Below the pieces are notes generated by a model. The model did no database searches and was not told the origin of the DNA. It worked only from the letters and a program-made list of their open reading frames with translations. 64,000 bases of DNA from Glutamicibacter sp. B1. Lineage in GTDB: Bacteria > Actinomycetota > Actinomycetes > Actinomycetales > Micrococcaceae. The DNA lies in contig NZ_CP125942.1 of NCBI RefSeq assembly GCF_039602135.1, forward strand, positions 2,914,001-2,978,000, in the 5' to 3' direction. This document shows, in pieces, positions 1 through 8,867 of the stretch. The first letter of the stretch is position 1. Every line of letters begins with the position of its first letter. A program made the translations under genes and the position numbers.

Positions 1-42
1 GCTGTGTCGGTTGACCAGTGGATTCGAAAGGCGAAGTCATGA
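1..42 (+). CDS. frcC: Sugar ABC transporter permease, C-terminal end only (FrcC-type)
   Basis: Frame 1 is open from the window edge and ends at the TGA at 40-42, giving the tail AVSVDQWIRKAKS. The VDQWIRK ending is typical of FrcC fructose permeases, and the stop overlaps the next start as ATGA, as expected for frcC-frcA in one operon. Only 13 residues are visible, so the assignment rests mainly on this ending and on the neighbour. Confidence 0.7.
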   Translation, partial: AVSVDQWIRKAKS

Positions 43-833
43 CCATGACTGAATCAGTAACTTCTAAAGTTGATACCCGCGAACCAATCCTTCGGGCCCG
101 CAACCTGGTCAAGACCTTCGGCCGCGTGGTTGGTCTGGACGGTGTAAGCCTCGATCTATATCCTGGCGAAGTACTCGCGGTCATCGGTGATAACGGAGCC
201 GGAAAGTCCACCTTGATCAAATGTTTGACCGGTGCCGAGGTACCGGATTCCGGTGAGCTCTATGTTTCCGGAGAACAGGTCGCATTCAAGCGTCCGCAGG
301 ATGCGCGCGCTCACGGGATTGAAACCGTATACCAGAATTTAGCGGTTTCTCCCGCCTTGGATGTGGCATCCAATCTGTTCTTAGGTCGCGAAACCCGCAA
401 GCCCGGGTTGTTGGGCAGCGTATTGCGAATGCTCGATAGCAAGGGGATGCGTAAGCAGGCGCGTGAAGAACTGACGCGCCTGGGCATCTCTACCCTTCAG
501 GATGTCACTGTTCCGGTGGAGAACCTCTCCGGTGGTCAGCGCCAAGCGGTTGCCGTGGCTCGCGCGGCAGCCTTCGGTTCCAAGGTCGTTGTCCTTGATG
601 AGCCTACTGCGGCGCTAGGTGTGCGAGAATCAAATCAAGTGCTCCAACTCGTGCGTGATCTGCGTGAGCGTGGGTTGCCGGTGATCTTGATCAGCCACAA
701 TATGCCACACGTTTTTGACGTCGCCGACCGTATTCATATCCAGCGCCTGGGAAAGTGCGCGGCCACAATTACACCTCAGTCACACAGCATGACCGACGCG
801 GTAGCGATCATGACCGGTGCAGCCAGCGCCTAA
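39..833 (+). CDS. frcA: Fructose-type sugar ABC transporter ATP-binding protein FrcA
   Basis: Energises uptake of fructose (or a related monosaccharide) through an FrcBCA-type importer on the cytoplasmic face of the membrane. It is a single ABC domain of 264 residues, the FrcA length, rather than the about 500-residue double ABC protein of RbsA or XylG systems. Walker A GDNGAGKST is at residues 50-58, signature LSGGQ at 163-167, Walker B VVVLDE at 183-188 and the switch histidine at 220. The segments ETVYQNLAVSPALD and LISHNMPHVFDVADRIHI are characteristic of FrcA. I chose ATG 39 because it overlaps the permease stop (ATGA); a GTG at 18 is in frame but lies inside the permease gene. frcK follows. 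Confidence 0.9.
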   Translation: MTMTESVTSKVDTREPILRARNLVKTFGRVVGLDGVSLDLYPGEVLAVIGDNGAGKSTLIKCLTGAEVPDSGELYVSGEQVAFKRPQDARAHGIETVYQNLAVSPALDVASNLFLGRETRKPGLLGSVLRMLDSKGMRKQAREELTRLGISTLQDVTVPVENLSGGQRQAVAVARAAAFGSKVVVLDEPTAALGVRESNQVLQLVRDLRERGLPVILISHNMPHVFDVADRIHIQRLGKCAATITPQSHSMTDAVAIMTGAASA

Positions 834-861
834 GGCCGACCGAAGCCCAATAATATTCATG

Positions 862-895
862 GGCACTGCGCACGGAAAACGCCGTGTGCAGTGCC
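862..895 (+). terminator. Intergenic hairpin between frcA and frcK
   Basis: A 14-bp stem, GGCACTGCGCACGG against CCGTGTGCAGTGCC, closes a 6-nt loop, with one G-U pair on the + strand. No T-run follows, so it may act as a partial terminator or as an RNA-processing/stability element that sets kinase level below transporter level. Confidence 0.5.
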
Positions 896-958
896 TACTT
901 CTCGGCCATAGCCTTCCGCCAAAACATCACGACACGTCGCACAGTAGAGAGATCCCTG

Positions 959-1915
959 ATGAATACCGCCCACACACACGCTGATTCCCCTAAGATACTG
1001 GTCATCGGCGAAGCCCTGATCGATATTGTCGCGACCGATCAGGGAACCATTTCCCATCCCGGCGGATCGCCGGCCAATGTGGCCTTTGGTTTGGGCCGAC
1101 TCGGCGTTGACACCGAATTACTTACAGCGCTGGGAGATGACGAGTTTGGCTCAAGAATTCAGGACCATCTAGGCGCCGCCAACGTTAAGTTAAGGTCTGG
1201 GTGCATAAATCTGGACCGCACAGCCTCAGCTACCGCGCTATTGGCCACCGATGGTTCGGCCCGCTATGAATTTGATATCGTCTGGGACCTAGCACCATAC
1301 TGGCTGGACCCGATGCCAAGGATTGTGCACGCCGGATCCATCGGTACTTTTCTGGAGCCCGGCGCCGAAGTGGTCGCATCCATTTTATCCCAAGCCAAAG
1401 GCCACGCTTTGGTGACCTATGATCCAAATATTCGGCCTGCCCTGCTCGGCGAACATAGAAAGGCACTGGCGACATTTGAACGTACTGCGTCATCGTGCGA
1501 TGTGGTGAAACTCAGCGACGAAGATTCTCACTGGCTATACCCAGGGCTTGGTCTGGAGGCCGTGGCCAGCACAATTCTTGAGCTCGGCCCAACGCTGGTG
1601 GTGCTAACCCGCGGGGCCGACGGTGCGGTGCTAACCACTCGCGCCGAGCAAATAGAAATCCCTGCCGTGCGCAGTGAAGTAGCCGATACTATCGGCGCCG
1701 GCGATTCCTTCATGTCTTCACTGCTTTTCGGTCTGCTGGCCCAAGGAACTACTGCGCTATGTGCAACACAGTTGGAACAGCTCGGGCGTGGCGCGGTGGC
1801 TGGAGGAGCATTGGCGGTGCGTCATTCTGGAGCAATGCCACCAACTCTGGAAGAGCTGACTGGCTTGTTGGAAGAGCTGGATAAAGCCACCGCGGATAAT
1901 GTACGAGCCAGTTGA
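959..1915 (+). CDS. frcK: Fructokinase, PfkB/ribokinase family
   Basis: Phosphorylates fructose or a similar sugar after uptake, using ATP. The 318-residue protein begins KILVIGEALIDIVA, carries PfkB signature 1 (GGSPANVAFGLGRLG) near residues 35-50 and signature 2 (DTIGAGDSF) with catalytic Asp at about residue 249. Start ATG 959 follows AGAGAG and precedes the first conserved strand; an in-frame ATG at 884 would add 25 unrelated residues and run through the intergenic hairpin. It lies downstream of frcA, the order of the frcBCAK operon known in Sinorhizobium. Substrate is inferred from this context. Confidence 0.85.
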   Translation: MNTAHTHADSPKILVIGEALIDIVATDQGTISHPGGSPANVAFGLGRLGVDTELLTALGDDEFGSRIQDHLGAANVKLRSGCINLDRTASATALLATDGSARYEFDIVWDLAPYWLDPMPRIVHAGSIGTFLEPGAEVVASILSQAKGHALVTYDPNIRPALLGEHRKALATFERTASSCDVVKLSDEDSHWLYPGLGLEAVASTILELGPTLVVLTRGADGAVLTTRAEQIEIPAVRSEVADTIGAGDSFMSSLLFGLLAQGTTALCATQLEQLGRGAVAGGALAVRHSGAMPPTLEELTGLLEELDKATADNVRAS

Positions 1916-2205
1916 TTTCTGAAACCTAAGAAACCTTCAAAGGGTATGAGTGCAGGAGTGTGTGCTGCCTGCCTTTGACCAGCACCAAGATTCAAGAAGT
2001 CCAGTACCAGCAAAAGCAGACACCCGCTGTGTCTGGAGCACTCGAAAGCTACGCCGTGATGCAAAATGACATTCTCAGAGGGAGTGGATTCACCGGTGCG
2101 TAGGGCATCGGCAAGCCTAAGTAGCCAGCGCACCATTAAGCGGCGCGTTGAGAATTTCGGATTTCAGCACAAAGGCTCCCTTGAGGGCTTACATAGTTCG
2201 TAGTT

Positions 2206-3108
2206 CTAGAGGTTTTCAAGGTTCCTTGGATAGGAAGCCTGAGCACCGTGGGCTTGCACGGTCAGGGCGGCAAACTTGCCGGCGAATTCTGCTGCCTGAG
2301 CCAGGTCATCTCCGTTGGCTAATCGGGCTGCCACAGCACCCGTAAAGGCGTCACCGGCACCGGTGGTATCCACCGCGCTGACCTTCACTGCCGATAGCTG
2401 TTGAATCTGTGAATCCGGCTCAGCTACGAGGCAACCGTTGGCACCAAGGGTGATGACCAGCGAAGCCAATCCATGATCCATCAGTTTTTGCGCAATCACC
2501 GGTTCACTCTCGGTGCTGATGGTTTCACTGCCATCAAGCTGCGCCAAGATCAATGCGGCTTCGTGTTCGTTCACCACAAGTGGATTCGCCTTGAGCAAGT
2601 AGTCGCGCTCAAGTTCAATAACTGGCGCCAGGTTCAGCACGATACGATCGGTGGCTGCATTCATGGCGGCCTTGATGCCGGAAGCAGGGATTTCGCCCTG
2701 TAAGACCACGATGCCTTCAAGGGCTCCGGCTGACTTCACGGCTTCTTCACTCACGGTGGCGTTGGCTCCGGAGACCACTGCGATGGAGTTCTCGGCTCCG
2801 GAGTCGACCTGGATAATCGCCACTCCGGTGGGTTCGGAGCTACGAGCCACCCGGTCGAGCTTCACTCCGGCTTCATCGAGCTGGCCGAGCGCGACCTCGG
2901 AGTGCGAATCTTTGCCAACCGCACCGATGAACTCTGTAGCTGCACCAGCTAGTTGCGATGCCAGTGCCTGATTGGCACCCTTGCCGCCGGGCGAAAGCTG
3001 ATAGGAATCTGCCAGCACAGTCTCTCCCGGCCCTGGTAGACGTGCCATCAACGCGGTAATGTCCACGTTGCTTGAGCCCACGATAGTGACCTGGATGTCC
3101 TGCTGCAT
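2206..3108 (-). CDS. rbsK: Ribokinase
   Basis: Converts ribose to ribose 5-phosphate with ATP. The 300-residue protein has the ribokinase N-terminus VTIVGSSNVDITALMARLPGP, the GGKGANQALA substrate loop and the DTTGAGDAF anion-hole motif with catalytic Asp near residue 253. ATG 3108 was chosen because AGAAGGA precedes it by a good distance and the fold begins just after; the frame stays open upstream to 3192. It converges on frcK from the opposite strand and has no ribose transporter next to it, so it probably scavenges ribose from nucleosides. Confidence 0.88.
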   Translation of the reverse strand: MQQDIQVTIVGSSNVDITALMARLPGPGETVLADSYQLSPGGKGANQALASQLAGAATEFIGAVGKDSHSEVALGQLDEAGVKLDRVARSSEPTGVAIIQVDSGAENSIAVVSGANATVSEEAVKSAGALEGIVVLQGEIPASGIKAAMNAATDRIVLNLAPVIELERDYLLKANPLVVNEHEAALILAQLDGSETISTESEPVIAQKLMDHGLASLVITLGANGCLVAEPDSQIQQLSAVKVSAVDTTGAGDAFTGAVAARLANGDDLAQAAEFAGKFAALTVQAHGAQASYPRNLENL

Positions 3109-3296
3109 GTTTAGTCCTTCTACTTCTCTTCGCCCAGCCATCAGAAAGTGCCGGTACCTTGAATTGATACTGCTTACTTGAAGACTACTCATCTACGGTC
3201 GTCACGGCGACCTGAACATCGACTTCAGCTTCTTTGCCGTTGATCGATGTGGAGAGGATCAGCGCCGCAGACTTACAGCTGGCTAAGATAGTAAGC

Positions 3297-3974
3297 GTGT
3301 CGGTTAATCAGCTTTCAGATAGTGCGCAAAACTATCTCAAGATCATCTATGGACTGAACGAATGGTCCAGCGACCCAGTCACCGCCAGCGTCATCGCGAC
3401 CAAAGCGGGAATGAAACTTTCCACAGTCTCAGGGGCTTTGAGCAAATTGCGCCAGCAGGGACTGCTCGATCATGCACCCTACGGTGCCGTCACACTCACC
3501 GAATTGGGGCGCGATTACGCGATGACGATGGTGCGCCGTCACCGACTGATTGAAACGTTTTTGGTTCAGATGCTCGGCTACCGTTGGGACCAAGTGCACG
3601 ATGAAGCTGAAAATTTAGAACATGCGGTTTCAGATTTCATGGTGACACGTATCGATGAACTCCTAGGTCATCCCAATCGAGATCCACACGGAGACCCAAT
3701 CCCTAACGCGGAAGGGCGCGTCAACATCCCTGATGCTATCAATCTGAGCGACGCCCGAGATGGAAGCAATGTCATCGTTGAACGCATTGCAGACGACGAT
3801 TCACAACTTCTCCAGTATTTTTCGGATCAGGGAATTCACGTCGGCGTGGAACTCAACGTGACCTCGGCCGAAGATTTTTCCGAGACTACCAACGTGCGTG
3901 TTGCAGGGGAAAAGCCAACCTTACGCCTAGGTGCCCGCGCGAGTAGCGCCGTCTGGGTGTCCCTCAAGCCGTAG
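3297..3974 (+). CDS. DtxR-family metal-dependent repressor, MntR-like
   Basis: Predicted manganese-sensing repressor. An N-terminal winged helix (residues about 1-65, AGMKLSTVSGALSKLRQQGLL) is followed by the metal-binding dimerisation domain and a C-terminal SH3-like domain. In the metal site the run VHDEAENLEH has Glu where iron-sensing DtxR/IdeR have Cys102, which is the MntR pattern. The mntABC operon about 1.2 kb away is the likely target. I chose GTG 3297: a TAAGAT -10-like box ends 7 nt before it, which would give a leaderless mRNA, whereas the in-frame ATG at 3234 adds 21 residues without homology. The start is the weak point. Confidence 0.82.
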   Translation: MSVNQLSDSAQNYLKIIYGLNEWSSDPVTASVIATKAGMKLSTVSGALSKLRQQGLLDHAPYGAVTLTELGRDYAMTMVRRHRLIETFLVQMLGYRWDQVHDEAENLEHAVSDFMVTRIDELLGHPNRDPHGDPIPNAEGRVNIPDAINLSDARDGSNVIVERIADDDSQLLQYFSDQGIHVGVELNVTSAEDFSETTNVRVAGEKPTLRLGARASSAVWVSLKP

Positions 3975-4190
3975 TGCGCGCTGTCTTAACTCGCCAGAAT
4001 ATCCCCGTTGCGGTGGCTAAAACTTTTGGAACCTAGCAGAGGTTTCGATGACCCCGACGCTTATTTGTCGGATTTTGGATTAGAGTAAGTATCAGCCTCA
4101 CATACTGGAAAGTTCAACCTTTCAATCTGCGTAACTCACCAGTACTTTTTGGCCATCACTCGCTTCCTTCATCACACGAAAGACTTTGCC

Positions 4191-5156
4191 TTGCCAAGGA
4201 AACTCTTCGCACTGCTCTGCGCAGCAGTTCTAGTACTAACTGGTTGCAGCGTTCCATCCGATACCGATAACTCAACTGTCTCAGCTTCCGATGTACTTGA
4301 ACCCACGTCGACTTCAAGTGAAGAGCTGCACATTGAGCTTGCTTCAACCAAATCTAACAAGGTAAATCCGGGCCCAAAACTCAATGGGCCCAAAGCACTG
4401 AGCATGCTTAAATCCCTTCCGGTCAAAGGTAAGGCCCCAGCCACTGGCTATAACCGAAACAAGAAATTCGGCAACGGTTGGAAAGACTATGACGGCGACA
4501 AATGCGACGAGCGTCAAGACACCCTTTCCCGCGATATGTCCAAGGTGAAGTTCAAAGACCGTAAGAAGTGCACCGTTGCTTCTGGCACCTTGCACGACAA
4601 GTACACCAGCAAGAAGATCAACTGGAAGGTCAAGTCTGGAAGCGTCGACATCGATCACGTGGTTGCGCTGAAAAATGCTTGGATCTCAGGTGCACAACAA
4701 CTTTCACAATCTCAACGCCAAGCTTTGGCCAATGATCCTTTGAACCTTATCGCTGCCGATGCTTCCGCCAACCGCAAGAAAGGCGACAAAAACGCTGCCG
4801 AGTGGCTACCGAAAAATAAAAGCTTTCGTTGCCAATACGTAGCCACCCAGATCAGCGTCAAGAAGAAGTACGCACTCTCGGTAACTAAGGCCGAAAAGAA
4901 CGCTATGACCAAGGTTCTTAACACCTGCCGAAACCAAAAGGGTGCAAAGGTTACTGCCATCAAGCCGGCGGGGAATCAGAAGAAGAACACCCAGAAAAAG
5001 TCAGCCCCTAAGAAATCCCCATCACTGGTTAAGGGCACCGTTCATCCCGGCTCCTACTGCAAGAATGCCGATAAAGGAAAGCGCGGAAAAGCGAAGTCGG
5101 GCAAGGTGTACACCTGTAAGTACGATGCCAATGGAAAACTCCGCTGGCGCGTCTAA
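4191..5156 (+). CDS. Secreted HNH-type (DUF1524) nuclease lipoprotein
   Basis: A signal peptide PRKLFALLCAAVLVLTGC ends in a lipobox, so the protein is probably anchored outside the cell. The middle carries VDIDHVVALKNAW and NDPLNLIAADASANRKKGDKNAAEW, the His-containing and Asn-containing halves of the DUF1524 beta-beta-alpha-metal nuclease fold. A Lys-rich linker leads to a Cys-containing C-terminal module (GSYCKN, YTCKYDANGKLRW) common on actinobacterial secreted proteins. TTG 4191 has GAAAG 8 nt upstream and gives a normal short n-region; TTG 4149 is an alternative in-frame start. Role in DNA scavenging is inferred. It converges on mntC with 4 nt between stops. Confidence 0.8.
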   Translation: MPRKLFALLCAAVLVLTGCSVPSDTDNSTVSASDVLEPTSTSSEELHIELASTKSNKVNPGPKLNGPKALSMLKSLPVKGKAPATGYNRNKKFGNGWKDYDGDKCDERQDTLSRDMSKVKFKDRKKCTVASGTLHDKYTSKKINWKVKSGSVDIDHVVALKNAWISGAQQLSQSQRQALANDPLNLIAADASANRKKGDKNAAEWLPKNKSFRCQYVATQISVKKKYALSVTKAEKNAMTKVLNTCRNQKGAKVTAIKPAGNQKKNTQKKSAPKKSPSLVKGTVHPGSYCKNADKGKRGKAKSGKVYTCKYDANGKLRWRV

Positions 5157-5160
5157 AGTC

Positions 5161-6045
5161 TCAAGCTGCTCGGTGCGCTGAGGCTAGAGATTTCCTCCGA
5201 TCTCTAGCCGCAACTCTCGTAGCGATTAACCCCTGACGAGGGCTAAAGAGATAGACAACGGTAAAGATCAGCCCCTGAGCAAGAACGACCATGCCACCCG
5301 TGGATGCATCAAGGAAGTAACTGACGTAAACCCCGAGAATCCCAGCACACGCAGCCACCACCGGCGCGATGATGAGCATCTTGGAAAATTTGTCGGTCAA
5401 TAAGAATGCTGTGGCACCTGGGATGATCAGCATCGCCACCACGAGAATAACTCCGACCGCCTGCAACGCTACGACTGAGGTCATGGCGAGCAACCCCAAT
5501 AGCGCAGCTCCGATCAGTCGCGGGTTCATCCCTAGTGCATGGGCATGGGTCTGGTCAAAGGCGTAGAGCGTGAAGTCTTTGCGTTTGAGGATCAGAATTG
5601 AGAAGGTTACCGCCCCAAGAATCAGCACTTGCCACAAGTCTGTTGAGGAGACTCCCAAAAGGTTGCCAAAGATGATGTGGTTCAAGTCGATATGGCTGGG
5701 AGTTACCGAGATGAGTACCAGACCAAAGGAAAACAGCGTGGTGAAAACGATACCGATGGCGGCGTCTTCTTTCAGACGGGTGGTATCTCGCACTCCCCCG
5801 ATCAGCGCCACTGCCAGGAACCCAAAGATGAGTGCGCCGAGCGCAAAAGGCGCCCCCACGATATAGGCCAAGACCACCCCGGGAAGCACTGCGTGCGAGA
5901 CGGCATCGCCCATCAAAGACCAGCCGATCAGTACCAGCCAGCATGAAAGTAGCGCGCACAACACTGAAGCGATGATGGTTACCGACAGTGCGCGGATCAT
6001 GAACGTGTAGCTCAGCGGTTCGGCAAGCAATTCGATGAGGTTCAT
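5161..6045 (-). CDS. mntC: Manganese/zinc ABC transporter permease MntC-type
   Basis: Membrane channel of a cluster 9 metal importer. The 294-residue protein has about eight hydrophobic helices and the family segments SWSLMGDAVSHAVLPGVV-like near the N-terminus and ALGMNPRL in the middle, where a conserved cytoplasmic loop contacts the ATPase. The ATG overlaps the ATPase stop by 4 nt, so the two are translationally coupled. It is the last gene of the mntABC operon. The metal is inferred from the binding-protein ligands and from the MntR-like regulator nearby. Confidence 0.87.
   Translation of the reverse strand: MNLIELLAEPLSYTFMIRALSVTIIASVLCALLSCWLVLIGWSLMGDAVSHAVLPGVVLAYIVGAPFALGALIFGFLAVALIGGVRDTTRLKEDAAIGIVFTTLFSFGLVLISVTPSHIDLNHIIFGNLLGVSSTDLWQVLILGAVTFSILILKRKDFTLYAFDQTHAHALGMNPRLIGAALLGLLAMTSVVALQAVGVILVVAMLIIPGATAFLLTDKFSKMLIIAPVVAACAGILGVYVSYFLDASTGGMVVLAQGLIFTVVYLFSPRQGLIATRVAARDRRKSLASAHRAA
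5182..5209. terminator. Hairpin at the tail of mntC
   Basis: GGCTAGAGAT and ATCTCTAGCC form a perfect 10-bp stem around an 8-nt loop. It lies inside the last codons of mntC and just beyond the stop of the converging nuclease gene, so it could stop transcription from either side. No T-run is visible on either strand. Confidence 0.4.
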
Positions 6046-6797
6046 GAGGCGTCTCGTTTCATTGGGTCTAGTCCAAAGGCTAAGGCTAGGTTTTCTGCTC
6101 TGAGGACTTCTTCCGGGGGTCCATGCTTGAGTACTTTTCGCATCAACAGAACAGCTTCATCAGCCAAGTCTGGCAATGCTTGGAGGTCATGCGTCGAAAT
6201 CAGCACACTGGCCCCTTCATCAGCGATTTCGCGCAGGAGTTTAGTGATGGTTGCTTCGCTACGTTTGTCCACCCCGGCAAACGGTTCATCAAGGAGCATG
6301 ATGCTAGCCCCTTGGGCGATGCATCGAGCGACAAAGGCACGCTTCTTTTGTCCCCCGGAAAGTTGCCCAATCTGCCGGTCAGCATAGTCCGTGAGTTCTA
6401 CTCGTTCGAGTGCTTCATTCACGGCTGCGTGATCTTTTTTCTTGGCACGACGAGTCCAGCCCATCTGTCCATACCGGCCGGTCATCACGACGTCGCGCAC
6501 GGCAATGGGGAAGTTCCAATCCACTGCCTCACTTTGTGGCACATAGGCAAGCTTGCCGTTTTTTCGCGCCTGCAATGGATCGGTTCCAGAAATTTTTACG
6601 GTTCCGGTATCTGGCTTGATCTGCCCCATGATGGTCTTGAAGAGGGTGGATTTTCCTGATCCGTTCATGCCCACAAGCCCGCAAACCGTGCCGTGTCCCA
6701 TCTGCAAGGACGCATGATCTAGGGCGAGCACTTGACCGTAATGCACGGTGGCGTCAGTGACGCTGATAGCCAGTTCAGGGTTTCTCTGCGTGTTCAT
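6042..6797 (-). CDS. mntB: Manganese/zinc ABC transporter ATP-binding protein
   Basis: ATPase of the metal importer. The 251-residue protein has Walker A GMNGSGKST, the Q-loop segment YVPQSEAVDWNFPIAVRDVVMTGRYG that is diagnostic of the Mn/Zn/Fe cluster 9 family, signature LSGGQKKR, Walker B IMLLDEPFAGVD and the switch histidine in STHD. Both ends overlap its neighbours by 4 nt, placing it in the middle of a three-gene operon transcribed from about 7830. Confidence 0.92.
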   Translation of the reverse strand: MNTQRNPELAISVTDATVHYGQVLALDHASLQMGHGTVCGLVGMNGSGKSTLFKTIMGQIKPDTGTVKISGTDPLQARKNGKLAYVPQSEAVDWNFPIAVRDVVMTGRYGQMGWTRRAKKKDHAAVNEALERVELTDYADRQIGQLSGGQKKRAFVARCIAQGASIMLLDEPFAGVDKRSEATITKLLREIADEGASVLISTHDLQALPDLADEAVLLMRKVLKHGPPEEVLRAENLALAFGLDPMKRDAS

Positions 6798-7747
6798 GAT
6801 GTTTGACCCTTCAATGCGCTGGCGATGATTTGCGTGTCATGCGTGATCAAGTCCAGATAACTTGGCACTGGGCCGCCTGGCTCAGAAAGCGAATCAACGT
6901 ACAAGGTTCCGCCAAAGTGCGCGTCGGTGGACTCAACGACCCGCTGCATGGCGGCATCGGAAACTGTGGACTCACAGAACACCGCAGGAACGTGGTTATC
7001 TCGAAGGTAATCAATGGCCGAGGCAACTTTTCGCGGCGTTGCCTGCGACTCAGCGTTGACCGCCCAAAGGTATTTTTCTTTCAGTCCGGCATCGCGCGCC
7101 AGGTAGCTGAAGGCTCCTTCGCAAGTCACTAGCACGCGTTGTTGTTCTGGAATTTCTTCCAGCGCCGTCATCAGGTCGTCTTGAACTTTCTGGAGTTCTG
7201 TTTGGTAGGCCTTGGCATTCGCTTGATAGTCCGAAGCATTATCAGGGTCAAGTTCGCTGAACGCATTGGCGATAGTGCCAACGTAGCGTTGCACATTGAC
7301 CGGGCTCATCCAAGCGTGAGGGTTAGGCTTCCCCGCTCCTTCACCTTGAACGATACCGATGGGTTCAATACCGTCACTCACGGTGATATGTGGCGCTGAA
7401 TTCTCCTGAACGAACTGGGAAAACCACGCTTCGAGATTCAACCCATTATCTAGGATCAAATCTGCGTGTGATGCTCTGCGTAGATCATCTGGGGTTGGCT
7501 CATAGCCATGAATTTCTGCGCCAAGCTTGGTGATCGACTCTACCCGCAGATGACCACCCGCGACGTTTTGGGCAATGTCTTGAAGCACCGTGAACGTCGT
7601 CAGCACGACAGGTCGTGAATCCGCTAACCCGGCGCGCTCAGCATCGGTTTCATCACCCGAAGCACATCCACTCATGCCGACAATGAGCGGCAGGAACAGA
7701 AGTGCTAGCCAGTGAACTGGTCGTCGTCGACCCGTCGCCTTTTCCAC
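6794..7747 (-). CDS. mntA: Manganese ABC transporter substrate-binding lipoprotein
   Basis: Extracytoplasmic metal receptor of cluster A-I. The signal peptide ends with lipobox GMSGC (Cys about 28). Four ligand segments are visible: IHGYEP (His), NPHAWMS (His), TCEGAF (Glu) and LYVDSLS (Asp). The His-His-Glu-Asp set is that of Mn/Fe receptors; zinc receptors use a third His and a His-rich loop, which is absent here. First gene of the operon; its promoter carries an MntR-like operator. Confidence 0.9.
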   Translation of the reverse strand: MEKATGRRRPVHWLALLFLPLIVGMSGCASGDETDAERAGLADSRPVVLTTFTVLQDIAQNVAGGHLRVESITKLGAEIHGYEPTPDDLRRASHADLILDNGLNLEAWFSQFVQENSAPHITVSDGIEPIGIVQGEGAGKPNPHAWMSPVNVQRYVGTIANAFSELDPDNASDYQANAKAYQTELQKVQDDLMTALEEIPEQQRVLVTCEGAFSYLARDAGLKEKYLWAVNAESQATPRKVASAIDYLRDNHVPAVFCESTVSDAAMQRVVESTDAHFGGTLYVDSLSEPGGPVPSYLDLITHDTQIIASALKGQTS

Positions 7748-7803
7748 TTATCCCCTCGAATCCTATGGTTTACTTCGGTTGCCCGCTTCATTGCATGGCA
7801 CCA

Positions 7804-7823
7804 TGAGCGAATTACTTCGCTCA
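7804..7823. promoter_or_regulatory. Inverted repeat in the mntA leader
   Basis: TGAGCGAA-TTAC-TTCGCTCA is a perfect repeat with 8-bp arms and a 4-nt spacer, lying between the operator at 7836-7853 and the mntA start. It could be a 5-prime-leader hairpin or a second operator. Confidence 0.45.
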
Positions 7824-7835
7824 CTCATAGGATAA

Positions 7836-7853
7836 TGTTTGAGGGGTCAAACA
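7836..7853. promoter_or_regulatory. MntR-like operator of mntABC
   Basis: TGTTTGA-GGGG-TCAAACA is a perfect 18-bp palindrome about 90 bp upstream of mntA. It has the same length and TGTT...AACA ends as the MntR operator I recall from Corynebacterium glutamicum. On the minus strand it contains TTGACC, a possible -35 element, so a bound repressor would block the promoter. Confidence 0.6.
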
Positions 7854-7870
7854 ATCAATCTGTGTCGCTC

Positions 7871-8827
7871 CTACCCCACTGCGATTTCGTAAATAAGTCG
7901 AGCCGCACTGCGTGCCGTACGTGAGTCAATGTCATAGCGCGGGTTCAGTTCAACGACATCAGCAACGACAACCTTTCCGCTAGCGACCACTTGGCGACAT
8001 ACCGAGAGGATCCGCTCAAAAGGGACACCAAAACCTGCTGGAGCACTAACACCAGGCGCCACGCTAGCCGGCAATACATCCAAATCAATCGTTAGGTAGA
8101 GAACATCAATACGCTCAAGGAAGGCATCGACAAACTCTATTATTTGGGCAGGCTCGCAATCCTCGTCGAGAAGATAAGGAACACCAAGCTCCTCAGCCTT
8201 GTTAAAAAGTGCCACGGTGTTTCCCGGTCGCGAGATGCCCAGCACCGCATAGTGGAAATCCCGGCCCTGCTGAACCGTCTGATTATACAAATCTAAAAAT
8301 GGCGTGCCGCTGGTTCGCTGACTTTCATCACGCAAATCAAAGTGCGCGTCGAGGTTCAATATTCCGATTCTCGTTGACCGGTCATCTGCCAAATGTTGCA
8401 ACAACCCCAGGCCCGTGCCGTAGGCGGTTTCATGTCCGCCACCAAGCACAATGGGAAATGCACCAGAGTTCAGCGTTTGTGTTACCGCACCAGCCAGTCG
8501 TTCCTGACCAGATTCCAGCTCGTCACCTTCAACAACAACGTCTCCTAAATCCACGAGCTCACGCTGATTATGGATGGCCATGGGACTCAGCGCCGCACGC
8601 AAAGCTGCCGGCGCATCCGAAGCGCCAACTCGTCCCTGGTTCCGTTTAACGCCCGCGTCGGAACAAAAACCTAGCAGCGCCACCGAATCCTGAATATCCC
8701 CAGATTGTTGGGCAGTAACGAGCTGATGCCAGCGCAAGTGCTGGGCCCCAGAACCGTCCACCCTGCCCGAATACCGTGGTGCTTCACGATCGGTTTGAAT
8801 CATTGCTGTCTTATCGTTTTCGTTCAT
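7871..8827 (-). CDS. hutG: Formimidoylglutamase (ureohydrolase family)
   Basis: Hydrolyses N-formimidoyl-L-glutamate to glutamate and formamide in histidine degradation. The 318-residue protein shows the dinuclear-manganese ureohydrolase motifs GGGHETAYG, LNLDAHFDLR and TIDLDVLP. The N-terminal SDAGVKRNQGRVGA is typical of HutG rather than of arginase or agmatinase. ATG 8827 follows TGGA; the frame stays open to 8866 inside the upstream palindrome. No other hut genes are in the window, and the manganese importer next door fits its cofactor need. Confidence 0.85.
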   Translation of the reverse strand: MNENDKTAMIQTDREAPRYSGRVDGSGAQHLRWHQLVTAQQSGDIQDSVALLGFCSDAGVKRNQGRVGASDAPAALRAALSPMAIHNQRELVDLGDVVVEGDELESGQERLAGAVTQTLNSGAFPIVLGGGHETAYGTGLGLLQHLADDRSTRIGILNLDAHFDLRDESQRTSGTPFLDLYNQTVQQGRDFHYAVLGISRPGNTVALFNKAEELGVPYLLDEDCEPAQIIEFVDAFLERIDVLYLTIDLDVLPASVAPGVSAPAGFGVPFERILSVCRQVVASGKVVVADVVELNPRYDIDSRTARSAARLIYEIAVG

Positions 8828-8867
8828 AAGTCCAGCACAGCAGAACACCGTTCTTTGTTCTAGCAAA

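Noticed and set aside
1937..1978. TCAAAGG/CCTTTGA repeat after frcK
   Set aside because: Arms are only 7 bp with a 28-nt gap and no T-run, too weak to call a terminator.
4191..5156. HNH-type protein as a restriction or toxin effector
   Set aside because: The clear lipoprotein signal and secreted-protein C-terminal module fit an exported nuclease; no immunity gene is adjacent.
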